From positions 39,985 through 103,984 of the forward strand of contig CAWIZY010000011.1 of the NCBI GenBank assembly GCA_963840725.1: a stretch of DNA of 64,000 nt, read 5' to 3'. This DNA is from CAVWDU01 sp963840725 (GTDB taxonomy: Bacteria; Pseudomonadota; Gammaproteobacteria; Pseudomonadales; Halieaceae). This document shows positions 16,883 to 26,595 of this stretch, piece after piece (within the stretch, counting starts at the first letter, position 1; every line of letters begins with the position of its first letter). The notes under the pieces were generated by a model. The model was not told the DNA's origin. It saw nothing but the letters and a program-made list of their open reading frames with translations, and ran no database searches. The translations under genes were made by a program, and so were the position numbers.

Positions 16883-17781
16883 GCCGGTTCTCTCCTCAAA
16901 GCCTGACACATACAGTGCACCGAGCCCCCGCCCTGGGCGATCATGGAGACGTCGGGGTCGTAAACGACAAGACCCTCTGCCTTGCAGGTTTCAATAAGCC
17001 GCGTGCCCGCGGCAGGTATCAGTACACGCTCATCACCGAGGGCGACAATGTTAGTGCCCATGTTCATGGTCTCGCCGTAGCTAATGGGCAGGATGCGGAT
17101 ACCCTTGGCTTTCAGCCACTGCAACAGTTCCTCTTCTACGGCCTCAACACACACCACTGCCAGGTCTTCGGCGATCATGCCCATCTGTACGTCCAGGTGA
17201 AGAAAATGGGGGTCGAAGGGGTAGGCAAACAACTCCCAGCCCTCGCTCTCGAACCAGCCCCTGAGTTGCTTGACGGCAGGCTCGATAGAACGATCGCCGG
17301 AGTAGCCGCAGATAGCCACGCCCGGTTTCAGCACCATGAAATCACCGCCCTCAACATTGCCGGCAGTGACCATATCGTATATGGGGATGGCGTTTTCAAG
17401 ATAGAACCGCAGCACCGCGGCGTATTCGCCGCGTCGATAGGCCTTTTGCAATTGCATGATGATGGCACCCCAGGGCGTCATAACAGAGCTGTCACGGGCA
17501 TAGACCTGGTAGGGCAGTCCGGCTTCCGCTTCGAGCTGGTGTACTTGCACACCCGCACTCTCGTAAGCGCTGATCATTTCTTTATACTGCGCGTGCACCA
17601 CGGCCTTGTCGAAGGGGCGGCCCAGGCGCGCACTGCGTTGCGCGACAGCATTGCTGGACTGCCAGCGGTAGTGATCAATGGGGCCGACCAGCAGGTCCGT
17701 GAGGCGGCCGTACTCACTGTCAATGCCCCAGTAATCGTGACGCGGGGTGGCGCCGCCTGTCTGGCGTGTTTGCAGCTGCAT
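16879..17781 (-). CDS. Arginine deiminase/DDAH-superfamily guanidine-modifying hydrolase
   Basis: 300 residues, between DDAH (about 270) and arginine deiminase (about 400) in length. All catalytic positions of the guanidine-modifying fold are visible: RD at 96-97 (YARDSSV), EGGD at 144-147, HLD at 195-197 and the nucleophile Cys290 in GGGSVHCMCQ. Members hydrolyse a guanidinium carbon to a ureido product plus ammonia or methylamine, or transfer the amidino group. First gene of the operon, coupled by ATGA to an N-carbamoyl-amino-acid hydrolase that could take the ureido product further. The exact substrate cannot be read from sequence: arginine, a methylarginine or a short guanidino acid are all possible. 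Confidence 0.85.
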   Translation of the reverse strand: MQLQTRQTGGATPRHDYWGIDSEYGRLTDLLVGPIDHYRWQSSNAVAQRSARLGRPFDKAVVHAQYKEMISAYESAGVQVHQLEAEAGLPYQVYARDSSVMTPWGAIIMQLQKAYRRGEYAAVLRFYLENAIPIYDMVTAGNVEGGDFMVLKPGVAICGYSGDRSIEPAVKQLRGWFESEGWELFAYPFDPHFLHLDVQMGMIAEDLAVVCVEAVEEELLQWLKAKGIRILPISYGETMNMGTNIVALGDERVLIPAAGTRLIETCKAEGLVVYDPDVSMIAQGGGSVHCMCQALRREPA

Positions 17782-18049
17782 AAAAATTCCTGTGGCGGAT
17801 GGTGCACACGAGCAAGCAATATAAAGGAATCGGCCAGTCTAAGAAAGCTGCTGAACGCTCGGCCTCGGGGCCGGTTGTCCAGGCGGGTCCAGCCAGTCGG
17901 AAAGGGTCTGCCGCGTGCGCCTGGATGGAGCAGGTGCGGTACTCTGGATACAGGCGTGGCTAAAAGCCGGGTCGCAGCAGGTCGGGCTAATCTCCCGTTA
18001 CCGCACTACAATAGATAGTATCACTCACTGTCCCGAGGCCAGTCCCTGA

Positions 18050-19111
18050 ATGACCCTGTTGCTGATCTACCTGTCCATCGCTATCGGCGTTTCATTTCTA
18101 TGCTCGATTCTGGAGGCCGTATTGCTCTCCATTACCCCCAGCTATCTGGAGCAGCTTACGCTGGAAAACCCCAGTTCTGGTGAGCTGATAGCGGGGGTGA
18201 AGGGCCGTATGGATGAATCCCTGTCCAGCATCCTGATCTTGAATACCTTTGCCCATACCATGGGGGCGGCGGGAGTAGGCTCACAGGCCATGCAGGTGTT
18301 TGGTGCCGAATGGGAGACCCTGATCGCGGTGTTATTGACCCTGGCGATTCTGTACCTTTCCGAGATTATTCCCAAGACACTGGGTGCCACATTCTGGCGT
18401 ACGCTCGCAGTACCTGCCTCCTTCGTCATCTCCTGGTTGGTGCGACTGGTGTATCCCCTGGTCTGGATCTCCACCCGCCTGACGAGGCTGTTCAGCCGGG
18501 GCAATGAAAATGAGATCACGCGCGAGGAGATCATCGCCCTGGCGTCGCTGGGCCATAAAGACGGTGCGCTTTTCTCTCGGGAAAACGAATATCTCGGCAA
18601 TTTGCTGCGGCTGCGTGAGGTGCGCACCGGGGAGATACTGACCCCCCGAACGGTAGTGCACATGCTGGACCAGAACCTGACCGTCAAGGAAGCACTGGAT
18701 CATCCCCAGGCGCGTCAGTTTACCCGCGTCCCCATTTATGAAGGTAACCGCGATGCGGTGACAGGCAAGGTGATTCGTGTCGACCTGTTCGAGGCGGAAC
18801 GCGAGGGCAGGGGCGGAGAGCCGATCCACAAACTGGCCAGAGAAATTGTCCGGGTGTCGGAGAAGCTACCGGTACAGAACCTGCTGGACCTGTGTATTAA
18901 TTCCCGTATGCACTTGTTTCTGGTGGAGGATGAGTTTGGCCAGACGGCGGGAGTCGTCACGCTAGAGGATGTGATAGAAACGTTGTTGGGCCGCGAAATT
19001 CTCGATGAAAATGATCAGGTTGCAGACATGCAGGCCCTGGCCAAACTCAAGTACCGTGAACGTCTGCGTTCAACCAGGGAGCAGGAAAAGTCGCCATCAG
19101 GCCCGCAATAA
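18050..19111 (+). CDS. CNNM/HlyC-CorC family membrane transporter (DUF21 + CBS)
   Basis: 353 residues. Three to four membrane helices in a DUF21/CNNM domain (about 1-150; FLCSILEAVLLSITPSYLEQ is typical) are followed by two CBS domains (about 185-310; ILTPRTVVHMLD and FGQTAGVVTLEDVIETLLG). No CorC_HlyC C-terminal domain is seen, so it is a short member. Family proteins are linked to divalent-cation (Mg2+, Co2+) export, with ATP/Mg2+ sensing by the CBS pair. Stands alone, ending convergently 14 bp from the next gene. Inner membrane. Confidence 0.9.
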   Translation: MTLLLIYLSIAIGVSFLCSILEAVLLSITPSYLEQLTLENPSSGELIAGVKGRMDESLSSILILNTFAHTMGAAGVGSQAMQVFGAEWETLIAVLLTLAILYLSEIIPKTLGATFWRTLAVPASFVISWLVRLVYPLVWISTRLTRLFSRGNENEITREEIIALASLGHKDGALFSRENEYLGNLLRLREVRTGEILTPRTVVHMLDQNLTVKEALDHPQARQFTRVPIYEGNRDAVTGKVIRVDLFEAEREGRGGEPIHKLAREIVRVSEKLPVQNLLDLCINSRMHLFLVEDEFGQTAGVVTLEDVIETLLGREILDENDQVADMQALAKLKYRERLRSTREQEKSPSGPQ

Positions 19112-19125
19112 CGCTGTGTTCAGAC

Positions 19126-20373
19126 TCAGACGTCTATCCACTGTGGGGGGATGTTCTCCTCTACCAGCTGATTGATGCTGACGGTCACCAGGCCATGGTC
19201 CTGGCCCACCTCCTCGGCAAACCGTGACTCCTTACTGCTGCGGGCGATGACCATCGCTTCGGGGAACTGGCGCCGAATCCACAGCGCCGTGCGCAGATTA
19301 TCTTCCTCCCGGCCAGTGCCCAGCACAAAGACGGCGTTGTTGGCATCGACGTCTACTTCGTCCCGAACCCGGGTCCAGGTGTCCGGATTGGAAATATCGC
19401 CCTCGTAGACTTCACGACGGAAATTCCCCGAGAACGCCATTTGCTCCTCGGCCACCAGCACCCGGCGGTGCGCATCCATTTCGATAATGATGACGGCGGC
19501 GATCTCGCTGGCACCCATGCGCTGCAGCTCTTCAAGAATCGTCTGACCGAAGCGACCAAAGCCCGCGATGACCACGACGTCCTTGGCACTGGTTCCCTGA
19601 AAATGCTGCAGTACCTGGCTGCGTACCAGCCCCGCTGCCGCGAGATGATAGGTGTTGAAGGTCTCGCAGTTTTTAGCCACGCGGGTGTTGGACATGGCCC
19701 GCATGAAGCGCAGACTGGCGCAATGAATTATCACCCGGGGCCCGATATCGGGTACGAGTTGCAGCAAGACTGAGGCCGCCTCATAGCTCCTTAAACTGTC
19801 GTCCGAGAGCAGTAGGATTTTCTTGGCTCGTTCCACTCTGAGCTGTCGCAGGAAAAACTCGTGAGTGATATCACCTACCACGACCGAGGCGTCATAGGCC
19901 TGGCGGAACTCATCCAGAACCGCCTGCTCCTGACGTCCGGAGCAGACGATGAGCACGCGTATTCGAGGGTTGTGGGCGCGCAGCACCCGCAGATAACTCA
20001 GTGACAGTTCACCACTGCCGACAATGATAATGTGATTTTTCAGTCGGCGCAGGTACCAACTCTGGGGGGAAATGGCGCGCCACAGGGCCTCGATAAGTGT
20101 GGAGGCCGTCAGCACCGGAGCGCCAAAGTACGCGACCCAGACCATGACGCGAGCCCACCAGGGGCCACCCTGGGGGGTGCCGAGATCAACCCCTCCGACC
20201 ACAAACAGACTCAGGCTGTAATACGCTTGAGTCAGCAGGCCTGCCGCCGCCACGCCGGGTCGTTCGGTCACAGAGACGCCACTGGCGAAGCCGATCCAGG
20301 CACAGGCGAAAAAACAGGCAGCGGCGACACTTCGGGTGGGGAATTTCTTGCGCTGAACCTGATCAACCATCAC
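19126..20373 (-). CDS. Channel-like membrane protein with tandem RCK/TrkA-N NAD-binding domains
   Basis: 415 residues. Two or three N-terminal membrane segments (about 15-35, 44-60, 70-92) with a pore-like loop reading FVVGGVDLGTPQGGP are followed by two Rossmann-type regions (HIIIVGSGELSLSYLRVL near 115; VVVIAGFGRFGQTILEEL near 268). This is the topology of a K+ channel with RCK domains, but the TVGYG selectivity filter is absent; GGVDLGTP stands in that place. Similar proteins are annotated only as NAD-binding or TrkA-like. Ion selectivity, or transport at all, is unproven. Convergent with the CNNM gene. Confidence 0.75.
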   Translation of the reverse strand: MMVDQVQRKKFPTRSVAAACFFACAWIGFASGVSVTERPGVAAAGLLTQAYYSLSLFVVGGVDLGTPQGGPWWARVMVWVAYFGAPVLTASTLIEALWRAISPQSWYLRRLKNHIIIVGSGELSLSYLRVLRAHNPRIRVLIVCSGRQEQAVLDEFRQAYDASVVVGDITHEFFLRQLRVERAKKILLLSDDSLRSYEAASVLLQLVPDIGPRVIIHCASLRFMRAMSNTRVAKNCETFNTYHLAAAGLVRSQVLQHFQGTSAKDVVVIAGFGRFGQTILEELQRMGASEIAAVIIIEMDAHRRVLVAEEQMAFSGNFRREVYEGDISNPDTWTRVRDEVDVDANNAVFVLGTGREEDNLRTALWIRRQFPEAMVIARSSKESRFAEEVGQDHGLVTVSINQLVEENIPPQWIDV

Positions 20374-20801
20374 GTAATAATCGTTTCCTGCAGGGCTGGC
20401 TGGCCTGCCAGTCGACGTCGGAGCCCTGTATTGTGCCGTGGCGATAAGTATCGCCGCGGCGTTTATTGTCGGCAGTGCGTCCGTCCAACATGGCTGGAAA
20501 AAGCGGAACGGTCCTGCACCCTGCCGAGGGCCGGATCATGAGTGAATAAGGCTGGCGCTGCAAGCCTTTGACAGCGTGCGATCAGTGCGGCCCGCCACAG
20601 GGGTAATTGGTTGGATAAGCGCCGAGATGGACGGAATAGGGAAAAGCTCCATACAGGCGCTTGTTTTTTGAGCAAAACGTGAATATTGGCGTTTTTAAGC
20701 TGAACATATGGGGCGTTTCGGATCGACTAGGTCTTATTTATATGGTGATGGCCACTGCCGTGATGCCTGTAAAACTCTACATGAATTACGGGAGTACTGT
20801 T
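20374..20801. other. Divergent intergenic region
   Basis: 428 bp between the channel-like gene and the broken TonB receptor. No gene or RNA is evident. The receptor start at 20802 has GGGAG seven bases upstream. The frame is open upstream of that ATG, but the sequence there is not signal-peptide-like. Confidence 0.4.
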
Positions 20802-22530
20802 ATGTTTATCAAGAAACGGATGACTTTAGCTGTATCCACTGCCATCGCTATTTCTGCAACCGCGGCAACGGCGCCACCACTTACCTGGGCTCAGGCTTCT
20901 GAGGGCTTGATCGAAGAGGTTGTGGTCACCGGATCCCGCATTTCGCGAAATCCGGAATCCTATCTCGGCAGCATGTCCATCGCCTCCGGCGAAGATATCG
21001 AGAAAATCGGCAGGCATAACACCCTGGACCTGCTGCAAAAAATGCCTTCCATCGGTACCCGGGGCACCACCGCAACCACTCCAATGGGGGCGGGGTGCCA
21101 ATTTTGTTGAAATCCATAATCTGGAGCCAGAGCGGACTCTGGTGTTGATGAATGGTCGCCGGGTGGTGAGTACGATTCGCGACTCAACAGGGCTGGCGGT
21201 AGACCTGCAGTCTTTCCCCGCGGTGATGATCGAGCGCATAGAAATCCTGGCCGATGGGGCCTCGGCGGTTTATGGGTCAGACGCTGTCGCTGGCGTGGTC
21301 AATGTTATGACCCGCAAAAACTTCGAGGGCTTTGAACTCAGTGGCGGCGTGGGCCAGCCAGAGGCAGACGGCGGTGAGGCCGTGAACCTCGGCGCGCTGT
21401 TTGGCGTGCAGGGCAGTCGTGGCCGGGTCGTGATTGGGGCGACGTTCGTGGAAACTGAAAATGTCGATTACATCGAGCGCGACTGGTCGCAAGTGCCCGT
21501 TCTCGGTCAGGTCGCGGGTCCTGGGCCCGGAGGCAGGCTTACCCTGATCGGCAGCGGGATTCCTCCCCAGGGCAGGGTGCCGGACGCCGGCATAATATTT
21601 CAGCCGGACCCGGTAACGGGTGCCAGCTATCAAACTTACGATACCTTCGGTTTGAGTGGCCTCAACGGCTCTGCAGGGGATGGCAGCATTCAGTCTATGC
21701 TCGATACCGGGCACCGTTTTAATGACAACGATCCGGGCGGCAGAGGTGTGAGCCTGATCAGCGGCGCCGAAATCTATAATATTGGCGTCGATGCGGAAAT
21801 TGATCTCAATAGTACCGTTACCGCCTATACGATCCTGCTGATGCAGCATCGTGAAGGCACGCTGAATTTCACGCCCTTGCCTGTGTCTGGTGCCGCGGGC
21901 CGGTTTATCGACCTGCTTCAGGTACCCTTCAATAATTCGAATATTCCTGCGGATGCACTGGCCGTTATTCAGGACGCTACACTCGCGGGTGATCCCGAGG
22001 CCGATTCATTTCAGATGAGTTATCGGGGACTGGATCTTGGTAACCGCATCTTTAATTACGACGCTGATACCATTCAGGCAACCTTTGGTTTTCGGGGTGA
22101 TCTGGATCTTGGTGAGCGGAATTGGTCCTTCGATACCTGGGGTCAATCGCATCTGACCGAAGTCACCGAAGGTCAGCTGCATGTGGGCAATCTGCAGGCA
22201 GCAGTGATTCCCGAGCAGTGCGCAGTTCTCTCCAATTGCCCGAAAAGGGCCGATGGCAGTCCGCTGTTCGGTCCCTTTGGTCGCAGTCCTAAAACCCAGG
22301 AAGAGATCGATTTCATTACCTTCGATGACCATGACAAGACCGAGTACGAGATGTTGCATGTGGCGGCGACGCTGGCGACCAGCGAGCTGTTCGAACTCCC
22401 TCGGGCGGGCGGGCTTGGCTTTGCGGCGGGCCTCGAATGGCGTGATGAATCCGGCAGCGTAACGCCCTCTGGTGTGGTCGGTCAGGGTGACAGTGGCGGT
22501 AATTTCGCCGAGCCCACCAGTGACGGCTAA
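20802..22530 (+). pseudogene. TonB-dependent receptor, frameshifted and 3'-truncated
   Basis: From the ATG at 20802 the protein has a signal peptide and the TonB box-plug start EEVVVTGSRISRNPES. At about 21085-21105, in the G-rich run ATGGGGGCGGGGTGCC, the frame shifts and the plug continues in another frame (GANFVEIHNLEPERTLVLMNGRRV, IEILADGASAVYGSDAVAGVVNV). The second frame stops at 22530 after about 540 residues, in a segment (GVVGQGDSGGNFAEPTSDG) that in intact relatives lies mid-barrel, so roughly 300-400 barrel residues are missing. Such receptors take up siderophores, B12 or glycans; none is identifiable here. Two independent lesions make it a pseudogene unless the shift is a sequencing error. 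Confidence 0.85.
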
Positions 22531-22791
22531 CTATTCCTTCCCGGATACACGGGTTGCACGCATTTGTTTGCCATGACTGCGCGCTCAAGGGCCCGCCAGT
22601 CCATCGGATGGTCGGTGAAGCACTGTGCGCTCCTCGGTCGATCCTGTTATCTTCCAGTTCCCGGGACAATTCTGCGCCGGTGCGGGTGAGTGATAGTTGC
22701 TCGCTGCCGCAGGTTAGCATCACGGGGTCACAACCCGTGGTATAACGGACAGTTCCGATCTGCGGAACATTCAGGACATAGGGAAGGCAGT

Positions 22792-24942
22792 TTGACGTCG
22801 AAAGAGGGGCAGAGCAGCGTATGTCGTGCCGGTGAAAATTGTTGGCGTATTGAACAGGCCGATCGTCTTGCGATAGCGATCGATGGCGAGGACTATTTTC
22901 GCGCGCTGCGCCAGTCCATCCTTGCGGCCGAACATCAGGTCATCATTGTCGGCTGGGAGGTGCACAGCAAGCTGGAACTGGTCAGAGGGGAACCGGACGA
23001 CGGACTGCCGACCGCGCTCGGCCCCTTGTTAGACTTTGTGGCCCGCGAGCGCAAGGTAGACGTTTTTGTGCTGTGCTGGGACTTTGCGGTCATTTACCTG
23101 CTGGAGCGGGAGTCGTTTCAGGCCGTTGAACTGGACTGGAAAACCCACAGTGGTGTCCGCTTTCAAGTGGACGCCTGTCACGCTGCCGGTGCCTCTCATC
23201 ATCAAAAAGTGGTGGTGATCGATGACGCCGTGGCGTATTGCGGTGGTTTCGATCTCAGTCAGCGCCGCTGGGATACCTCGCAGCACCTGGTAGAGGACAG
23301 CCGGCGCCAAGACCCTACTGGCGAGCGTTACCCACCTTTTCACGACCTGCAAATGCTGGTCGATGCTGCGGCGGCCGCTGCGCTGGGGGAACTCGCACGT
23401 ACCCGCTGGCATCGCGCCACGGGTGAACGCCTCCGGCCGATAGAATGGGATGCGCACAGTGATCCCTGGCCGGTTTCAGTTGCGCCACTCTTGCAGTCGG
23501 TGCCAGTAGTCCTGGCGCGCACTGAATCCGGGCAAGATGGGCGCGACTCTGTGCGAGAGATCGAGCAGTTGTACCAGGACTTTATTGCTTCCGCCTCCCG
23601 CTATATCTACATCGAAAATCAGTACCTGACGTCCCATGCCGTGGCCGTCGCGCTGGCGAAGAGACTGGCAGCGGCCGATGCTCCGGAGGTGGTTATCGTC
23701 ATGCCACGGGAAACCGAGGGCTGGCTGGAACAGCAAACCATGGATGTGCTGCGCGCCCGGGTGGTGGATCAATTGCGGGACGCAGACCACGCCGGCAAGT
23801 TGAGGTTATTCTACCCTCAACTGGCGAAAGACAGTGCAGATGGAACCATGGTGCATGCAAAGCTGATGCTGGTGGATGACCGCTTGTTGCTCCTCGGTTC
23901 CGCCAACCTGAGCAACCGCTCGATGGGTTTGGACACCGAGTGCGATCTCGCACTTGAAGACGGGCACGACGGCGCGGTTGCAGCGTCGCTCAAGCAACTT
24001 CTGGCTGACTTGCTCGCGCAGCATCTGGGCACTGATACCGACGTCGTCGCCCGGAGTCTGTCGCGGACCGGGTCGCTGATTGCAACCATCGATGAGTTGC
24101 ACAGCGATGACCGTAGCTTGCAGCCTCTGGACACTAAAATTGCGCCCGCGGTAGACGCCTTGATCCCTGACTCTGCCCTGATCGACCCGGAAGCGCCTGT
24201 CGACGCCAGCTACATTATGGGCCACCTCGTGCCTGAGGCGCAGCGGCCGCGATCTGCCCGGCGTTTCATGCTGGCAGTGCTCACGCTGCTGCTATTGCTA
24301 GGCGTTGCCCTCGCCTGGCAGTTCACTGATCTTGGTGATTCGATGACCCCGGAGAGGCTGGTCGCCTACATTCGCGCCATGGGTGACCATCCTGCCGCCT
24401 CTTTAGTGGTTATTGGGGTGTTCGCCGTGGCCGCTGCCCTGGCTGTGCCCCTGACCTTGATGGTTGTTGTTTGTGTGCTGGCGTTTGGCGCCATGAAGGG
24501 GTTTATTTTTGCGTATATTGGGGCGCAGCTCAGCGCAATTCTCAGCTATCTGATGGGAGATTACCTGGGCCGGGACATGCTGCGGCGATACGCGGGTGAT
24601 ACGATTAACCGTCTCAGCAAACGACTTTCCGATCGCGGTGTGGCAACTATAGTGACGCTGCGAGTGGTGCCGGTTGCGCCTTACGCATTGGTGAACCTGG
24701 TGGCCGGGGCGTCTCATATCTCGCTGCGCGATTTTCTGCTGGGTACCCTGCTGGGATTAGTGCCGGGCTTGCTCGCCATTGCGCTGTTTGCCGACGGCTT
24801 ACTCAAGGCGATCACTGGCCCGGGATTAACGAGCTTTGCCTGGGTGGCCGCTTTACTGCTGGTGCTGGGTGTGGGCGCCCATTATCTGCGCCGCGCACTA
24901 CTGAGCCGGCGGGTCGCACGTAAAACCGATTCGAATTGCTGA
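22792..24942 (+). CDS. PLD-family phosphatidyltransferase/phospholipase fused to a VTT (DedA-like) membrane domain
   Basis: About 716 residues from a TTG at 22792 preceded by GGGAAGG; the frame is open further upstream to a GTG at 22690 without a ribosome site. Two phospholipase D motifs are intact: H137-Q-K139 to D144 and H355-A-K357 to D362 followed by GSANLSNRSMGLDTE. After a linker, a membrane helix (about 490-510) leads to a SNARE-associated/VTT domain (about 535-690), the DedA-type fold now tied to lipid scrambling. The fusion suggests lipid headgroup chemistry coupled to movement across the membrane, which is inference. Upstream, 22531-22791 holds only the tail of the decayed receptor locus. 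Confidence 0.85.
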   Translation: MTSKEGQSSVCRAGENCWRIEQADRLAIAIDGEDYFRALRQSILAAEHQVIIVGWEVHSKLELVRGEPDDGLPTALGPLLDFVARERKVDVFVLCWDFAVIYLLERESFQAVELDWKTHSGVRFQVDACHAAGASHHQKVVVIDDAVAYCGGFDLSQRRWDTSQHLVEDSRRQDPTGERYPPFHDLQMLVDAAAAAALGELARTRWHRATGERLRPIEWDAHSDPWPVSVAPLLQSVPVVLARTESGQDGRDSVREIEQLYQDFIASASRYIYIENQYLTSHAVAVALAKRLAAADAPEVVIVMPRETEGWLEQQTMDVLRARVVDQLRDADHAGKLRLFYPQLAKDSADGTMVHAKLMLVDDRLLLLGSANLSNRSMGLDTECDLALEDGHDGAVAASLKQLLADLLAQHLGTDTDVVARSLSRTGSLIATIDELHSDDRSLQPLDTKIAPAVDALIPDSALIDPEAPVDASYIMGHLVPEAQRPRSARRFMLAVLTLLLLLGVALAWQFTDLGDSMTPERLVAYIRAMGDHPAASLVVIGVFAVAAALAVPLTLMVVVCVLAFGAMKGFIFAYIGAQLSAILSYLMGDYLGRDMLRRYAGDTINRLSKRLSDRGVATIVTLRVVPVAPYALVNLVAGASHISLRDFLLGTLLGLVPGLLAIALFADGLLKAITGPGLTSFAWVAALLLVLGVGAHYLRRALLSRRVARKTDSNC

Positions 24943-25094
24943 ATATCTCCCCGCTGCACGCTCACTGTGGTCGGATGTCCTGTGACGGCAAGGCCCGGTT
25001 CAATGGCTGCCCGAGTGGCTGAAGAGGCGTCTTGCAAGAACTCGGCAGCGACTGTTGTCGACGGTGTTCGCCGTCAGTCAGAGGAGTGATTTAT

Positions 25095-25658
25095 ATGAAC
25101 AACCGCAGTATCGACATTTATCTGGTGCGGCATGGCGAAGCCGCAGGGGGCTGGGGTGACCAGCCGGACCCAGGTCTGAGTGCTCTTGGCCGATCGCAAG
25201 CCGATACGGCAGCCCTGGCCTTGCAAGGCACGGTCAGTGCGGAGTCCGAACTTTTCAGCAGCCCGCTGGCGCGCGCGCGAGAGACCGCGGAGCCTTTTGG
25301 GGCCCTAGTCCAAAGGCAGATAAAGGTGGATGGCGCGTTCACAGAGGTGCCTGCGCCCGTGCCGTTTTCGCAACGCGGTCAGTGGTTGCAGGCGTTTATG
25401 GCCGCCGGTTGGGAGGGGCAACCCGAAACCTTGTTGGCATGGCGCGCCGGGCTAATTCAACGCCTGCTATCACTCTCCTCAGACGCTGTGGTGTTCACTC
25501 ACTTTATGGTCGTAAACGCTGTGGTCGGTCATATCCGCGATCAATCGAGTACGCTTTGCTGCCGTCCGGACAATGGCTCGATTACGCGGATTCAACGCGC
25601 AGAGGGCAAACTGGCTCTGATGGAGTTGGGGCGAGAGATGCAGACCCACGTGGGGTGA
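25095..25658 (+). CDS. Histidine phosphatase family protein (SixA/phosphoglycerate-mutase fold)
   Basis: 187 residues from the ATG at 25095 with GAGGAG upstream. The phosphoacceptor motif LVRHGEA is at residues 9-15; a second conserved arginine lies in FSSPLARARETAEPF, and FTHFMVVNAVVGHI supplies the late catalytic histidine. Members dephosphorylate phosphohistidine proteins or small phosphoesters; length fits SixA/CobC-like enzymes. The substrate is not deducible. It lies 128 bp ahead of an SDR gene on the same strand. Confidence 0.85.
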   Translation: MNNRSIDIYLVRHGEAAGGWGDQPDPGLSALGRSQADTAALALQGTVSAESELFSSPLARARETAEPFGALVQRQIKVDGAFTEVPAPVPFSQRGQWLQAFMAAGWEGQPETLLAWRAGLIQRLLSLSSDAVVFTHFMVVNAVVGHIRDQSSTLCCRPDNGSITRIQRAEGKLALMELGREMQTHVG

Positions 25659-25785
25659 GCAAACGATCGGCAGACCCTGAGGCCTGCGATACAGGTACGC
25701 GGGCAATGGTGGCGGTCGCCTTGTGAGCAGGCACTGTGGGGTGTATAAACGCAGTCATTCCAAGGTTTGTGTGAGGGAGTAGAGT

Positions 25786-26583
25786 ATGCCAGCAAGAAGG
25801 GACACTGTTCTGATTACCGGGGCTTCTTCCGGTATCGGGGAGGCAATGGCCGAGCTGTTCGCCCGGGACCACTACGACCTGATACTGGTTGCGCGCAGCG
25901 CCGCGAAACTTGAGCGTCTTGCTGATCAACTGGCACAGGATCACGGGGTCAAAGTGAGTGTGCGACCGGTTGATTTGTCGAAACCCGCAGCCGCCGGTAA
26001 GTTATGCAAGGCGCTGGAACGGGAAAAACTGCGGGTGGATATGCTGGTTAATAATGCCGGTGTTATGCACCACGGCGCGTTTGTCGATATGGCGCCGGGG
26101 GATCACCAGAGCATGGTCCAGCTCAACATCGCAGGGTTCACCGACCTCCTGTCGCAGCTCGTGCCAGCGATGGTAGCGAGAGGCAAGGGCAAAGTGCTCA
26201 ACGTGGCCTCTATTGCAGCGTTTCAGCCCATCCCCAGCCTGGCAACCTACGCCGCTACCAAGGCCTATGTGTTATCGCTTTCCGAGGCATTGGGCGAAGA
26301 GTTAAGGGGCACCGGCGTTACGGTTACTGCGCTGTGTCCGGGTGTGACGGATACCAATATGGTAGCCAAGGCACAGGAGGAAAGTGCAGGTTTGGAGCTG
26401 CCCGCTGTCGTGGTGGGCGACGTGGACACGGTGGCTCGCGAGGGCTTCAACGGTATGCTCAAAGGAACCCCCATTGTAATTCCCGGGGCAATCAACCAGG
26501 CCACGGCGCTCACCACCCGGGCCCTGCCAAAGTGGTTGGTGCGTCGTCTGATGGGGTTGGCCGGGCGGTCGACGATCGACTGA
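25786..26583 (+). CDS. Short-chain dehydrogenase/reductase
   Basis: 265 residues, classical SDR. NAD(P)-binding TGASSGIG at 10-17, NNAG at 92-95, catalytic Ser in the NVASIAAF segment and the YAATK active-site motif near 160. Arg after the glycine motif region (VARSAAKLERL) favours NADP(H). Start ATG preceded by GAGGGAG. Related proteins reduce fatty or keto substrates; no specific substrate can be named. Convergent with the PhyH gene, 12 bp apart. Confidence 0.92.
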   Translation: MPARRDTVLITGASSGIGEAMAELFARDHYDLILVARSAAKLERLADQLAQDHGVKVSVRPVDLSKPAAAGKLCKALEREKLRVDMLVNNAGVMHHGAFVDMAPGDHQSMVQLNIAGFTDLLSQLVPAMVARGKGKVLNVASIAAFQPIPSLATYAATKAYVLSLSEALGEELRGTGVTVTALCPGVTDTNMVAKAQEESAGLELPAVVVGDVDTVAREGFNGMLKGTPIVIPGAINQATALTTRALPKWLVRRLMGLAGRSTID

Positions 26584-26595
26584 TGGAGAGCCGAA

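Noticed and set aside
16873..18018. 381-residue plus-strand gene
   Set aside because: It runs opposite the arginine-deiminase-like gene, whose catalytic residues are all conserved; the long frame is a composition effect.
22316..22723. 135-residue minus-strand gene after the broken receptor
   Set aside because: No recognisable domain, and half of it is antisense to receptor coding sequence; treated as chance.
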